Shown here: positions 11,400 through 24,144 of the stretch, piece by piece
Layout of the letters: every line of letters begins with the position of its first letter
Position numbering within the stretch: position 1 is the stretch's first letter
DNA from: Acanthaster planci
Taxonomy: Eukaryota; Echinodermata; Asteroidea; Valvatida; Acanthasteridae
Direction of reading: 5' to 3'
Length of the DNA stretch: 64,000 bases
Assembly: GCF_001949145.1 (NCBI RefSeq)
Contig: NW_019091486.1
Location: forward strand, 78,234-142,233
Translations under genes and position numbers: made by a program
The notes under the pieces: generated by a model
What the model saw: the letters and a program-made list of their open reading frames with translations, nothing else
Databases searched by the model: none
Told to the model about the DNA's origin: nothing

Positions 11400-14300
11400 C
11401 TGCAAAGAAAGTGATGACTGTTAGTCAAAATATATCACACAAACTATATCATGCAGAGCGTACAAAGAAAGTAAAATAAGTCAAAGAGGAAAATAGAGCA
11501 AACTGTCAAATTAACTTGGGGCTTAATGAATGATATAAAATCATCCTAATCACTCATTCATCGGGCTTAATTAACAATTCATAATTGTCAATACCTTAAA
11601 TATTGTAACTACAATTTTAGTATGACAATATAATACCTTACAAATACCCAGGAAGAAAAACAGCAGCAACAACAGCAACGACAATATGCATGCACTTCAC
11701 CGTTGAATAGCTTCAAAATTGGTGAAATAACATCGCAAATATAAAAGCTAAGAGGCGGAAGTTCAAGGCAAACATGTAAATCAACACCCGATCCGACTAC
11801 CCACCGCTACTTATAAGTGAGGCCTGTGCAGCAAAATGGCCTGCAAGAACTGTGATGCTAATGTTATCGTATAATGCAATACAGTGACACACTTACAAGT
11901 GAGGCTAGTCAGCGTCAAAAATTTGGAAGCAGAAGGCTCGAACAAGCCTCACCTATACGTGTGCCTACTGTATTGTATCTGGTGCTAATATATTAGCACC
12001 ACAGTTAGAGCATGGCTATTTTGCTGCACAGGCCTCACTTATAAGTAGCGGTGGGTAGTCGGATCGGGTGAAATCAAAGCACTGTGACCTCACCACGTCC
12101 AACGGTATCACAAACTGACCACGTACTTGTGTGTAATGCATCCCTTATAGCTGTAAAACACCGTTTTCAGGTCAGATACCAGCAGCACTAATTTCCCAGA
12201 ATGGTCCACCGCAATCTGCGAGGATTTCCTGTGCAGGTATTTCTCCAACTCATGCTCGGACACGTAACTGCCGTCCTCGCTGTCGAAAATATAGATTTTT
12301 CCGTCTTGTCTAGTGTCGACTACGAACACACTTTCACTGGATAAGAGGAATGAAGAAGTTCAGGCTAACCCACACGGTTTTGTTTGTTTTATGACAATTT
12401 TTATAGTGAGGGTGGTGTGAATTTTTTTGATTCACCGTACAAACAAAGTATCTTTTTTTCTGGATTTCAAATCGACATTTTTAAGTCTGTGATACTAGGA
12501 GAACAAGGGAAAACAACATCGTGTCAACAAAGACAGTTTTAAAGCCTACATGTTTCACAAGAAACTTTCCTATTTTTCATTTTTATTATCAGCTAGGGAT
12601 TTCTGGACGTGGAAAAGTTTCAAGCCATACCTTTTGTTGTCAACACCTATTCCCGATGGTTTCTTGTAGCCACCGGGAGGATCTTCAAACGGTAAACTAT
12701 CACGCACTGAAATCTTCAGCGGTGCTTGAATAACTGGATAGCCACATATACCAATGCGCTGGACGAAATGCATCTCAGTTGAACGGGGTATAACAGTCAC
12801 TTTGTAGCTACGGTTGAGGTTGAATGAAGTTTTGGTAAGAGAACATGTCAACAGGCAAGAACGAAATAGAAATCTTATTAAACAGCAACTAAAAGCAAAT
12901 ATCACTCTTCGAAATAATGTAAAGAAATATAGCTGAACGGTTGTACTCACCTGCCGTCTTGGTTATCAGTAACGCTGTGTGGTTGCTCTGAACTGGCAGT
13001 TGTTATAAAGGCAGTGATCTCGTAGCCACCAGTTGTCACCCGTTCACCTGAACCGTCAAATGTCAGGATGGTTAGTGTGTAAGGCATATCAAGGACCGCA
13101 GTATTTGGAGGGCATCTACCCAGATCTGGTGTGGACAGTGTTGTGGAGCCTGGATGTAGGGGGTTGACGTTAATTGTGAAGGGGCTGTTGGGGATAGGTT
13201 TACTATTGAAAAGGACTGCCATGGTGATCTGCCCTGCTGTCGGGGGAGTATACACAATTCGGAACGTTTTCCGGTCATCAGTTTTCTTAATCTCCGCCTC
13301 AGTCTCAGGGGAGGAGGTGTCATCCAGGACAGAGTACAAGGCCTGCAGGTCTTTTAGACATGGGAGGCAATTTTCACAGCCTTCAAACCTGATGACAATT
13401 GTATGCTCACAGCGGACAAAAGCGTCGTTCCACGTAATGTCACTGGAAACCTGGTCGTCGGGTACTGTAGGCTTTACCTCAGCAACCACTTTGTGGAATT
13501 GTCCCAGTTCAGGCAAGAGTCCCTCCACTACCTTTAAAGTCTCGTCGTGATCCCTTGTCAGGGAAAGAAATGTCTTGCTAGCGGGCTGAAATGCCACAGA
13601 AGCGTCGATGTCGTGATCGATAAGTTCATGGAGCCTTGGGATAATTTGCTCCCGGGTTTGAAGAAGTTCAACGGCGTTTCCGATTTCGCAGGTTCTCTCT
13701 GCAAACAAGCTTACGGTCTCGAGTTGAGACACAAACAGTTCAGCGTTTTCGGCTTGCTGATGGAGTTGCTCTATCCGTTCCTCGCTTTGCTTCTCAAGAT
13801 CTGCAATTACATCATCATGCCTGCTCTGGAGCTGCTCCTGAAGATTACGAAAGATCCTCGAGATGTCGCTGGACATCTCTACTTTGCGGTTTTGTGTATT
13901 GTTGATCTCAGAGTCAATCTTCGTGAGAATCTCCTTCACAGTGGAGGTCTGATTTTGTACCATCTGAGTGAGATTTTGTAGCTCCTCCTTCGCCTCCGAT
14001 TCTTTCTGATCCAGACTGATTATATTATGACCAGTGTGAGCTGTTGTGGCGCAAACCAAGCATATGGGCTGCTGGCATCTCTCCTCAGCGCAAAACACGG
14101 ACAAGGAATGTTTGTGCTGCTGACAGTGAAGTTTGGGCCGGAGCAGTAGAATCCCTGGTCGCTCTTGCAACTCTTGTAACGAGTTTACGACATGACCGTC
14201 GAATTTGAGCATCGTGTGGTGCGCCTGGTCGCAGGACTGGCACAGGAAAGTGACACATTCATCGTGCGAGCAGAAGCTGACAGCATAGCCCCCTCCTACT

Positions 14301-14626
14301 CTACAGGAGCCGCAGCGAAGGCTGCTGGCCGTAGTCTCATCCCTGCCAAGGATGTGTTCCAATTCCTTCAGATTCTTGGCGATGAAGTTGTCGGGTAGAC
14401 CCTGCACACTGCCTTCCGGGACGGGAGCCTCACGCCGACAGACCGGGCACTGCAACTGCGAATTACCCCGGACAAGCTTGCCCAAGCATTCTGCGCAGAA
14501 CCCGTGGAAACATGGCAAAACTTTAGCTTGCTTCGTGCGTTCATCATACTTCTCAAAGCATATCCCGCACGTTACTAGCTCTCCTAGAACCTCTCTTGTC
14601 ATTCCAAGCAGAGATCTTTGCGCCAT
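10829..14626 (-). CDS. T1: TRIM protein with RING, two B-boxes, coiled coil, filamin-type repeats and NHL-like propeller
   Basis: Four exons (14626-12951, 12807-12631, 12330-12127, 11399-10829) join in frame, all introns phase 2, to 875 residues. The RING is C3HC4: C20, C23, C39, H41, C44, C47, C60, C63. B-box 1 lies near 105-146, B-box 2 near 168-203, and a coiled coil near 205-310. Filamin-type Ig repeat material spans about 400-490 and 505-590, followed by a beta-propeller of NHL type to the end. This is the TRIM2/3/71-like architecture, and such proteins are known as RING E3 ubiquitin ligases that act in the cytoplasm. The start ATG sits just before the hydrophobic leader of the RING, at the same distance as in T2. 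T1 lacks one filamin repeat that T2 has. It is divergent from gene B, with 670 bp between the start codons. Orthology to a specific vertebrate TRIM is not claimed. Confidence 0.9.
11785..12070. mobile_element. 286-bp MITE in T1 intron 3
   Basis: The left end CACCCGATCCGACTACCCAC is repeated in inverted orientation at the right end (GTGGGTAGTCGGATCGGGTG). The pairing continues inwards through CGCTACTTATAAGTGAGGCC for over 50 bases. Direct copies of AAATCAA at 11778-11784 and 12071-12077 look like a 7-bp target duplication. There is no coding capacity, so it is non-autonomous. A shorter related inverted pair (ACAAGTGAGGC and GCCTCACCTATA) lies inside. Confidence 0.85.
12127..12330 (-). CDS. T1 exon 3 (NHL-like blades)
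   Basis: 204 nt, acceptor GTGAAAG and donor ACAA/GTACGT. It encodes FVVDTRQDGKIYIFD and IAVDHSGKLVLLVSDL, two NHL-like blade signatures. It has the same length and phase as exon 3 of T2. A transposable element lies 57 bases beyond its donor side. Confidence 0.88.
12631..12807 (-). CDS. T1 exon 2 (end of filamin-type repeat, first propeller blade)
   Basis: 177 nt, acceptor CCGTAG and donor AAAAG/GTATGG. It completes the last filamin-type repeat (YKVTVIPRS) and begins the NHL-like region with SLPFEDPPGGYKKPSGIGVD. The length and phase match exon 2 of T2 exactly. Confidence 0.88.
12951..14626 (-). CDS. T1 exon 1 (RING, B-boxes, coiled coil, filamin-type region)
   Basis: Encodes residues 1-558 and two bases of 559. 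The RING core reads CGICFEKY ... CFHGFCAECL ... CPVCRRE. B-box 1 reads LRCGSCRVGG ... CQSCDQAHH and B-box 2 LHCQQHKHSL ... CLVCATTAHTGH. The filamin-type end FRIVYTPPTAGQITMAVLF and the opening of the next repeat, TTGGYEITAFI, are clear. The donor is GCAG/GTGAGT. Confidence 0.92.
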
Positions 14627-15296
14627 GGCCGTGAATTTTGCGGGAACGAAGAAATGCGCAGGGTGTTTTGAAATCTAATCACAGCAAAGAAATGAAACGC
14701 CTCGTTTCCAGATTAAAATTTGGGTTACATTTTGTCAGCACAAGCAGTGAAAACTTCCTGAACCGTTGGCTCTAAGCCTTACTTTGAATGACAATTGCCT
14801 TGCAAGTCCTTTTATCAGGCAAATTTGGCTTACCTGTTGCGTCAACAATAGGTGTTTTTGCAAATTCAATGTCGCTGAGTTAGTGGCTGCAAAGGGAAAT
14901 CTCCAAATGACACCAATCTATTTCGCAACCAATGAAATCAGGAAATATCTCCAAACGCCCATGCGCAGCAATACTGTGCATGGGCAGACCTAAAACTCAT
15001 GTATTATTCAAAATGCATGCATTTCTAATTCCTTATCACTAAGCATCGGCCCGAGAATCCGAAAGTATGTGTGCGCGGTTACTCCTGTCAACACGCCCAG
15101 GGTGCTTGCGCATTACACACGGTTTTAGGAATATACTGTCGCTCCCTTGCGGGCCGTACTCCAGCCGTTTGGGTGCTCAGGTGTATATTCGTGTCAACAC
15201 GAGTGAGCTCCCTCAGAGCCAGGTGTGAAGGGGTCCCCGAAATCACTACCGGTACTGAAGTGCAAGGTTCCGAAACTTCACGTTTGTCCGACGAAA
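14627..15296. promoter_or_regulatory. Divergent promoter region of T1 and gene B
   Basis: 670 bp separate the two start codons. An inverted pair CGCCCATGCGCAG / TGTGCATGGGCAG lies at 14956-14987, resembling half-sites of the NRF1 consensus (YGCGCAYGCGCR, from established knowledge). GTTACTCCTGT lies at 15078-15088. Both motifs recur at similar distances upstream of gene C. No convincing TATA box is seen. A shared bidirectional promoter is inferred from the arrangement. Confidence 0.5.
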
Positions 15297-16823
15297 ATGG
15301 ATGGAGCTCCGCAGGGGTCTAAATTCTCCAATATGATGGCTGAGTTTGCGGGTAAGTCATTACTGTCCATTTCCCAAGAAATTAAGTTTGGCTTCGGTGT
15401 AATCCTATCCCTAACGTAGTCAGTAAATCAGCACAACGCGTCGTGCTTTAGTGGGGTAATACGCTGTGAAGGTCTACGTCATAGATCTTTACAGTGTCCT
15501 ACCTAGCTACAGAGCAATTTGTTCTAATGCTGTTTACGTACCCCATACTCCTGAGTAATCAGAAAATCCAAAGCAATGCCATTGAATTTCATGAGGATTT
15601 ATATTTTTTCGTCTTAAGTCCAGAAACATAAAAGTAATTTAACTAGCAGCAAAGCCATAGTCTACGGAAGTGTATAAGGCCCAGTTGCATAAAAAACAAA
15701 ACAAAAACAAAAACAAAAAAACGGTAGTACCTCGCTGCAGCGAGATAGAAACTCAAAGAAAATGTAAGTTGCCCTCATACGCTTCTAAAGTTATACTCTT
15801 CTGTAGAAAATCAAACATGATTTCCAAATTGAAGAGAAATAGCAACATGCGACTTGGGTAATAATAATACAAATAACTGAAAAATTTACCCTGCGATATT
15901 CTATTTCCATAGAATGTATCAACGTTAGAACGTAAGAGAATACATGGATATGAATGAATGTCACGGCGCTAGTACCCAAACCGCAGTATAAGAATATGTC
16001 TGTCCCTTCAAAAGGGAGAATACTTATACCAAGACATAATCCTGCTTCCATCGGTGATGTTTCAATCTTTCATGGGAACAGACGTATCTAGCCCTACCAA
16101 CGCTACAAGAAAATTAACGGACATGTTGACACTAAAATTAGGAAATCACAATTCAAGCTAGCATTCAAACTTAAAAAAACTGCTGGATAATATCGATAAA
16201 AATCAACATACCTTGCAGTGCAACATCAACAAGTGATGAACATAAACAATTGATATCAACAAGCAAACACAGACATACACTGACAAATAATCTAAAACTC
16301 TCGTTTTTTATTTTTTTTTCTAGGAATGTTGCCACTCAAAGGGGAAATCAGTTACAAAGATCCGGGAACCGGTACTGTTTACAAAGTAAAGATAAAAAAA
16401 TCCAAACCACCGAGATTTTGTAGGAAGAAAAGAGAGAAATATCCAACTGATGAGGGTTACGAACTGCCCGGATGCCCGAATAGGCCTCTCCCTCCAGCAC
16501 CGAATGGGCGAAGGCTGTCAGAACCTCTGGAGCCTGACTCGAATAGCGACTTTGAAGATCCTGTGTATGACCCAATCCCTGATGGTGACATGGATTGGTT
16601 TCCCAAGTCGGGAAAGCATGGCACCAGCCACGGTTCAGATGACGGTGTCCCAGGTTTTATGAATACAGTCGGCGTTGATTCTTGCAGTGGGCAGCAACAA
16701 GAGCTGCAATACGAAATTCTCGAACTTGACAGCAGCCACAATCAGAATAGCGGTGATTGTGGAAAAGAATCTGATGAATTGTACACTCGACTTAAGCGCC
16801 GCGCAAATAGATCTGATGTGTAA
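15297..16823 (+). CDS. Gene B: small acidic tyrosine-motif/SH3-ligand protein paired with T1
   Basis: Two exons, 15297-15351 and 16324-16823, join in phase 1 (donor GCGG/GTAAGT, acceptor TTTTTCTAG) to 184 residues. The start ATGG has A at -3. The N-terminal motif is GEISYKDPGTGTVYKVKIKK, followed by a basic stretch (KPPRFCRKKREK). Next come a class I SH3-ligand motif RPLPPAP, an acidic centre (EDPVYDPIPDGDMD), and tyrosine motifs YELP, YEIL and YTRL. The last sits in KESDELYTRLKRRA, matching KESDETYDKMK of A and EEVYRALKRKA of C. No signal peptide or membrane helix is seen, so a cytosolic adaptor role is inferred. Known SH2/SH3 ligand patterns support binding capacity only by pattern. The family is not one I recognise. 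It shares its upstream region with T1. Confidence 0.8.
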
Positions 16824-19800
16824 ATCAAAAGTTGTTTTGTGCGTTGATTTTACATGCTATGATGTGATCAGTTCTGATTTTCAAATGAGAACTTCTTTCA
16901 GCGTGATTCGTTTGTCTGCAGAAAACAGAAACATTTCCTTGAATTCCTTGCTATGACTAGCAAGAGTGGACCACTGGAGAGGTTAATAATGACGGGAAAA
17001 ATACCCAGCACATAGTGCCGAGCCCCAGAAAGGCCTTTAAAAGGTCCTATATCAAACATATTCCACATTTTTGGCGCCACCCAAAGCCAATCCACCTCTC
17101 TCGAAAAAGCTTGGTTTGAGATCCATTTGATGTTCAGAAATGAAACCGACCAACGTAAGAAAATGATGAGGTATGAATGTAACTAAATCTTTCTTCCAAC
17201 ATTAGAGTATAAAAAGTGACATCTTTGGGAAATGAATTTAATTTGGACAAATGTATATTCAGCGTAACTGTACAGACTATGTAGAGATGATGTATAAAAT
17301 AATAATTTGTTCTCAATGTTGAAAATGTGTAAAGCATCAATAATTATTGAACATGTATTATGTCTTTCATTATGTATTCTGTAAAACAACATTATGTATG
17401 TGATTAGTGATCCCGGGAAGTAGATTCCACGCGGGATAGGTCAGGCTTATACCTCAAAATGTTATTCATATCGACAACAAATAAGCGTATATGATATTTT
17501 GCTTTAAATTTTGAAAAATCGTATGTAGTGCTAGAACTGATAAGATCGTTTCAGTTTCAAACAGCGACAGCCCAACTGAAGTAGAAGCATTCAGAATGAT
17601 GTATAAAATTGTTGGTAAAATGGGAAAATGTGTCTCGAGGGCTGAAAATCCTGGAATTAGACCTACCTCAAAGTAGCTGACATCTTCAGGCCGGGGACTG
17701 GAGGCACAGCTTTAGCAAGTGAGTGGTGTATGTTGCAATAATGGTGGGAAATTCCCCACTCATACTTCAGTGAAAGAAATGACCTTTTGTATTGACCCCC
17801 GCCGCTGTTATTCATTCTGTGTTCTCAGCCATGGTCACAAAGGCAATAAAATGACAAAGCCGAGGAATGGTCGAAATTCCAAAAGTCGTGAGCATTTCTT
17901 AATCTTGCACTCTAATGTGATGTGTGGATTGTCCTCATATTAGGTTCTTGTATTTGTCTAATGCTTGTATGATCTTTTTAATGCCTATTTTTCCTTGCAA
18001 ATTGCTTTAGAGCGTTGGCTCCGTCATTACACGATTTTGTTTTCTTTTACGTGTCTTTTTATCCTTTTGTTTTCATGAGCCAAATTAATTAAAGCAACAC
18101 CGGAAAAGATGTTGCTCAATGTGCTCAAACTTTGAAATTAGCTTTTCAGTATCATAATGCATTCAGGGAATTAAGCAAAGGCGATAACAGTATTTTTGAA
18201 GAAAGGGCAGTTAATCGATTAAAACTGGAACTCTTGATGGTGGTTTATTAGTCTTGCAACTGGTAACAACGTTGTTTAGGTTGAGGGAGAAGTACTGCTT
18301 GCAGGTGCAGAAAGGGAGCAATCCCTATTGGAAGAAGATTCTGCTCTGAGAAAAGAGCCGGTGGTCAGAAAAGATCCCGATGTTTCGACCAGCGTGCTCA
18401 ATATTTACCATGTGTACACTATTCAGCTTTCAGGGCCAGACACTTCAAACAACACGTCGCTGTCACTCAAAATGCTTTCCGCATTGTGCCCGCATAAAAG
18501 ACAATGAATTGGTACTAACCACTAACCAATGTGTCAATGTACAGTCTAGTTTCCATTGTTAATAATCAAGATATCCCTTAAATGAGGTATCTTAAGGCTC
18601 ATTAAGGGGGTATTGGAGTACTTTTAAGATTGTAAGGAGTACAATTAAGATTTTTAATAGTCTACGAATAGTGACTTTGTGATGCATTATTTTTAATGGT
18701 TTATATTTTGTTATCGTTTAGAAATGCCTGTGTAAGCTGCATGTTTGTGCCTTTTACAATGGCTAATTAAAACAGATGAATTTAAATGTTGACCTTAGGT
18801 GCAGATAAAATTTGTCGATTACTATCTTGACAATTCCATTTATAAAACGCCCACAACGTTTGTGGATTTTGTCCGTTTGGTACTTTAAGACTATGCTTTG
18901 AATCAAATCACATTCGGCACGGTCGAAATCCTCAATTTAGTAACATAAAGTCTCCGTGTTATAGTATGGAAAAGGGGTAGTGCCAGGCAGAAGGAGTGGA
19001 CTATTTCACTCATCTGCCGACATCGTGACGTAGAAATGCACTCTCGCTGACAGTGAAAAACCTACAGTGCCTGCTTACTGAACCGAGACGTTAACCATTG
19101 TGCCACATTTATAAAGTGTTATTCGGGGAGAGTGAACAAAGTCTTGTTGACGACGGCTGAAGTTTTGCAGTAGTATCAACATAATTTTCTTTTTCATCAA
19201 GCTTCTTTTTAGAAAGTAACGTACTTGGTAATCTCGTCTCCATAGCATGATTTTTGCAATATCACTCACAATTAGGTCCTGAAGAAGTCATTCTACATGT
19301 GTTAGTATACGGAGGTATGTAATAGCAGTGAATATTCAAAAGGGAACATGTATAAACACGCGTAACATGGAAGCAATAACACACTCATGATCGGGACGTG
19401 TTTTCCTTGCTGCGTGTGCTCGTGATTTAAAAAAAAAATTCCTAATCATTGGCATCATCACTATTGCCGGTTATGTGATGACATCATCCTTTTGCTCACG
19501 AACATGGACATTTTCATAAGCACCTGGATTATTACGTGCCTGTCTTTTCTTGCTTCAGATGAGAAAACTTTACTTCTAAATGATTTCATACCTTTATTCA
19601 AGTCATAAAAATCAAATAAAATCTCCTGTAATCAATGCTCAAACATGTAACTTTGAAATGTCGAAAACCGACATTAGCTATGAAAGTTTTTGACATCTCA
19701 GAAAAGAGAAACACATCAGTGGAGAGGAAAACTCAAACCAACCAATAGATGTTTAATCAACCAAACCTGCTGGGTTAAAGTTAATTTATGGTTCATTCTA

Positions 19801-21882
19801 ATCCACCAATTCGGTTAACATTGTCCAACGATTGCTTAAAATGAACCATAACTAATTCAGTCTCACAAAACACAGATTACATAACCAATTTGTAACCTGG
19901 ACATTGCAGTTTTTGCCTGTCCTTGAGTATAAACTCTATCCTACGTATGAAAATTCTTGATTAACGAAATATATAGTTGAGCTAGGTACACAGAAATCCA
20001 AAGTAAAGACTGCGTTTCGCTTGGCCAATCCTCTGACCTTTAGGGTAAATTGTCCGCGAAAAACACTCCAATTTTAAGCCATTGAGAGACACCGTTCTTC
20101 TGATGGTCGTAAGTCTCAAAAGAAGCCTAGGAACAGGTTGGTTTGTTATTCCAGTACTGTTCTTTTCCAATGGAACAATCCACCGTATATCTTCTCACAT
20201 TAGGAACCCAGAGAGTGTATCAGCATTCACGGCTAGTCTTCTCTTCAAGAAACATTTTAGACACGTCATGTAAACAATTCATGGAGCGTTGTAGGTTTAA
20301 TTCAAACACTGTTTATTCATCACCTATAGTCATGTAACTAGTCCAGAATTATGTAGCAAAAAGAGAAACATTGGTTACACATATGCGATGATTAAGCAGA
20401 CGTTGGAAAAAGACCAATGGACACGTTTTATGAACAATATTGTCAAAACAAGCAATGAAATAGAACCATTTACCATCGCTAAAAGCTGCTGAACGTCACA
20501 GCAACGTGTCATCTATACTGTTGTAATAAATAATTATCAATAGTCTTGACGTTGCAATATCCTGCACCGTCTTAGCAGGGGACTGGTAACACCACTGACG
20601 TCTGTCAGTTTAATCTGTTTTTACGTTGAGACTCCTTACCCTGAATTTCAAAAAAATATGCCATTACCAACAAATTGAAGCGAGGGGAGGCCTGTCCCGA
20701 AGTAACTGCTCTCCTGAAAAGATTAGCGAAATACCCTATACCCTTATACTCTAAACATTACACATGAGCTCGACTAGGTATTTCAATTAGGTGTTAGGTG
20801 ATTGAAATCTTGTGACATACATTGCCAGACTTGAGAAATGACTATCCAAAGGTAGCAACTCATTGGAACGTACCCTGTCTGGTAGAGGGGATGAGTTCGG
20901 GAGGGAAATCGGTCTGTACTGTGCCTTTGTCCCAGGGCCAAGGTAGAAAGTTTATAAATAAGTGGGCTTATGTCCTTCCTGTGCCAGAGCTGTTTATGGA
21001 CAGAGTAGCTCCAACTCTAGACTTTGGAACCTAAATGGCCGTTCATTATAAGAGTAGTACAGCATGCCGATGTGTGTGACTATTGTTCGTGAGAACTGAT
21101 GCGTAACTCAGTATTCATAAACTATTGTAGACAGTTTCTCTATTCAGCAAATTGCAACGTGACCATATATTAACATTTGATAATGCCTGCAGCGTAAAAT
21201 CGCGCCGGCACTTGGATAAACAGACAGTTTAATCCATTCCTGTTGGTCAAGAGTTTGTGTGCAACACGACACACGGAACCTGTCATGCACTTTATAGGAG
21301 ATTCTTATGGACTACTTGCACTTGGAATATACCGTAAAAGAGATGGGGGTGTTCTTGAAAATGAAAGTTTAATACTTGAACAAAGGAACAAAGGGATGTG
21401 GACTTTCCATTCAGCACGACACAATTAATTATTCATAAAGAGAATGTATCATTAATGAATGTTCTTGCGTCTTCTTTTTACGGTGCTTACTCCCCTTGGG
21501 ATGTCCCTTTTAGAAACAAAGTTAGAATACTTTTGGTTAAAGTTTGACTTCTAAAGAGTGTCTACGGTAGAGACATTTATCTTGCCTTTATGTCTCTTTT
21601 GTTCATGTAGTCAGAAACGGTGTTCTTTATTGTAATTATCATAGACAAATCCTAGGGGGGGTTGTGTGTCTACTCAGAAGAGCACACATGCACCATTGCA
21701 TGGTCTTATCCTCTTTTTCCAACGCGACACACCACTGACAGAACGCTAAATCGGTGCATTCTTTCAGGCTACTTTCTGCATTCTTGGGAGGGGGGATAAG
21801 TCGTATTCAGAGTAGGCATGGGGTCCTGGTTCTTGGGGAATACTGCATAATCTCCTCATCAGGGATATGTAATGTGCAGACG
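16824..21882. other. Intergenic DNA downstream of gene B, no gene recognised
   Basis: AT-rich with short unsupported frames only. Small structures noted: an imperfect hairpin with arms TTATGGTTCATT and AATGAACCATAA near 19784-19855, and a two-copy direct repeat of about 22 bp (GGAGTAC-x-TTAAGATT) near 18617-18658. No canonical AATAAA was found close to the gene B stop. Confidence 0.5.
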
Positions 21883-22360
21883 CAGTACAATGCCCTCAGT
21901 ATGCAGTGCAATGAACGTAAGACCACTCAGTGCAAATACTGCAGGTATATACATGTACCAGTATAGTACCCGACACATTTACACGACTTTGGAAAGTATA
22001 AGCGACTCGTATACGACAGGTGCACGCCGAAATCTATAAACACTAATCAAATATACAATAAATCAGATCAAATATACAACAGTGACAACAGGTAACATCT
22101 TCTATTCATGAGGTGACATTGATAGATGTTATGAGGTGACATTGACGGATGTTAGGTGATATTGATAAATGGTAGTTGTTGTCACTATCGCATATTTGAT
22201 TTGTGTTTATAGATTTCAGCGTGCACCTTTCGTATTGAGTCGTTTAAGCTTTCCAAAGTTGTGGGAATGTATCGTGTACACTACTGGTGCATTCATGGAG
22301 TATGTGCATTGGGTCGTCTTATGTACATGTATATTCTACTGTACTGAGGGCATCGTACTG
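21883..22360. mobile_element. 478-bp large inverted repeat
   Basis: Two arms of about 200 bases pair imperfectly. The outer ends are CAGTACAATGCCCTCAGTA and its complement TACTGAGGGCATCGTACTG. Inner segments such as GGTGCACGCCGAAATCTATA and its counterpart TATAGATTTCAGCGTGCACC also match. The centre (about 22110-22167) has nearly three tandem copies of GAGGTGACATTGATAGATGTT. There is no transposase frame. It could fold into a long RNA hairpin if transcribed. It is probably a foldback or MITE-type element. Confidence 0.75.
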
Positions 22361-23603
22361 TACATGTACATGTAGTAAAACACGGGTGGGAGTGCTTATT
22401 CTGGCGCACAATACAACTTTACTTTCTGTCTAAAAGTGGACGCGCTGTGTTGATAATTGCACCAGTTGTCAGAGTACTTGTTTTCATATTCATTATGTAG
22501 TCCACAGGTGACTTATATGTACATGCACAGACCCGACAGCTATATGCACTTCGAATGAGACAATTAGCCAGAGTTGTACCAGGATAAGAGTGGTTATAAG
22601 CAACAGCTGGTAATGACACGTAAAGTGTATTAGGCTTTGACATTTATTTAATCAAATAAATCTGTGTACAATTTTAAATTGTTTTGAAATAAAGGTATTT
22701 CGTCGACAGGGTTTATTTTAAATTAATGACTGGGTCATCCCTCCTCACCATAAATTGACATAAATCAGCTCCAATTGACAACCAACATCGACTATCTGAC
22801 AAAAGCAGTATTTATGCATGGGAATAGATATAGCTGACTGCTGATAATGCCCTCGCCTGCGGCTTAGGCATCAGTCGCGTGCATTCTCATGAGCCGGTCT
22901 TAAACGCACATTTAAGACAGATTATTCACACACTGCTCCTTTTATTTAGGCAGCGACTCTCTCTATACAGCTTTGTGTTGTGCTCTCGGAATTAGCCTGC
23001 CTGAATGCCAGGGAATTAAAAACAAAATCTGAAATTGTGTGAAAGTAGGCGTTCCTGCTGCTTTGGTGATTTGGTAGGAAATGTTTTGGATCTACACCTT
23101 TACTGAATGAAACGCTCAAGTTATCTCTGGTCTAAACAATTGAAATTAACTATTGGTTCCCTTGGTAACACTGTTAAAGATGGTCACTCAGTGAGTATAC
23201 AATGCATGAACAATTCCTGTTTATTATTTACCCCTTATGCCTGTCATACGCGTAATTTCTACTCTTTGGAGAACACGGTTTGCATATTTTGAATCGATGA
23301 TAAAAGTTTAAAAAGGTAACAGGTTTTATTTCCATTCGATAAAGAGTGACGACAAGAGAAAAAAAATAATTTGTAGAACTGGAAATATCAAGAAGACCGT
23401 GAGCACCAAAAGCTATTGTTAATAATTCGTTGTGAAATTGCATGCACTTTGGGGTATTAAAGTTCACAGAAATGAAGTCTTTCAAGTATTTTTAGTAAGT
23501 ACATACCCAGAAAAGTTGTACCTGATTGTTGTAGCTAAATACATGATGCTGCCATTTCTTACTTTGCAAAAGGTAGGATGGACTTTGGTTTTACATTCCC
23601 AAG
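22361..23603. other. 3' flank of T2, no gene recognised
   Basis: No supported coding sequence. The segment holds the likely poly(A) signal of T2 and otherwise AT-rich DNA. Confidence 0.5.
23325..23330 (-). terminator. Possible poly(A) signal of T2
   Basis: TTTATT on the plus strand reads AATAAA on the T2 strand about 275 bases after the stop codon. Another candidate lies near 23219-23227. Confidence 0.4.
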
Positions 23604-24144
23604 TCATTTGCTGTCTGGTATCTCTCCCTCGTTGTCTGATTGGTTAGAAGTATAGCTGTATTTAACAAGGTGTTTCTCCCCGGGATCGAACGCCAGGAAG
23701 AACCCCTCCTCAGCCAATGCCAACCCCGTGTAGATGTACTCAGTCGGGAATTTTCTGACCACCACTGGACCACCAGGACCCAAGACTAACACGCTGCCCA
23801 GCACCGCGACGATCGTGGCGCCCGACGGCATCGACGCCAGGGCTAGCTGGTTGCTCTGGGCTGGGGAGTTCCAGACAGTCCTCCCTCCGTCAGCAGCGAA
23901 CTCAAGCAGCTTGTAAGGCTCTGAGTGTGTAGCCACGATAATGTTGTCTGTGTGTGGCTCCACGCAGACGTTGCTGACACCTGCAGTAAGGGACTTAGGC
24001 GGAAGCGGTATGCGACACAAGGGGTCGCCCCCTGTGGCACGGTAAATGAACAAAGTCTGCGATTTGCTGTCGCCAATGACCACGTTGCCACTTGATGATA
24101 CAATGACGTTTACTGGTTTGGCATTGTCTCCAGCACAGACCCAC
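23604..24144 (-). CDS. T2 exon 4 (C-terminal NHL-like propeller and stop)
   Basis: Acceptor GGCTATTAG. Encodes WVCAGDNAKPVNVIVSSSG, VVIGDSKSQTLFIY, NVCVEPHTDNIIVATHS and FFLAFDPGEKHLVKYSY, each aligned to T1. It ends in an acidic tail, whereas the T1 tail is basic. Confidence 0.9.
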
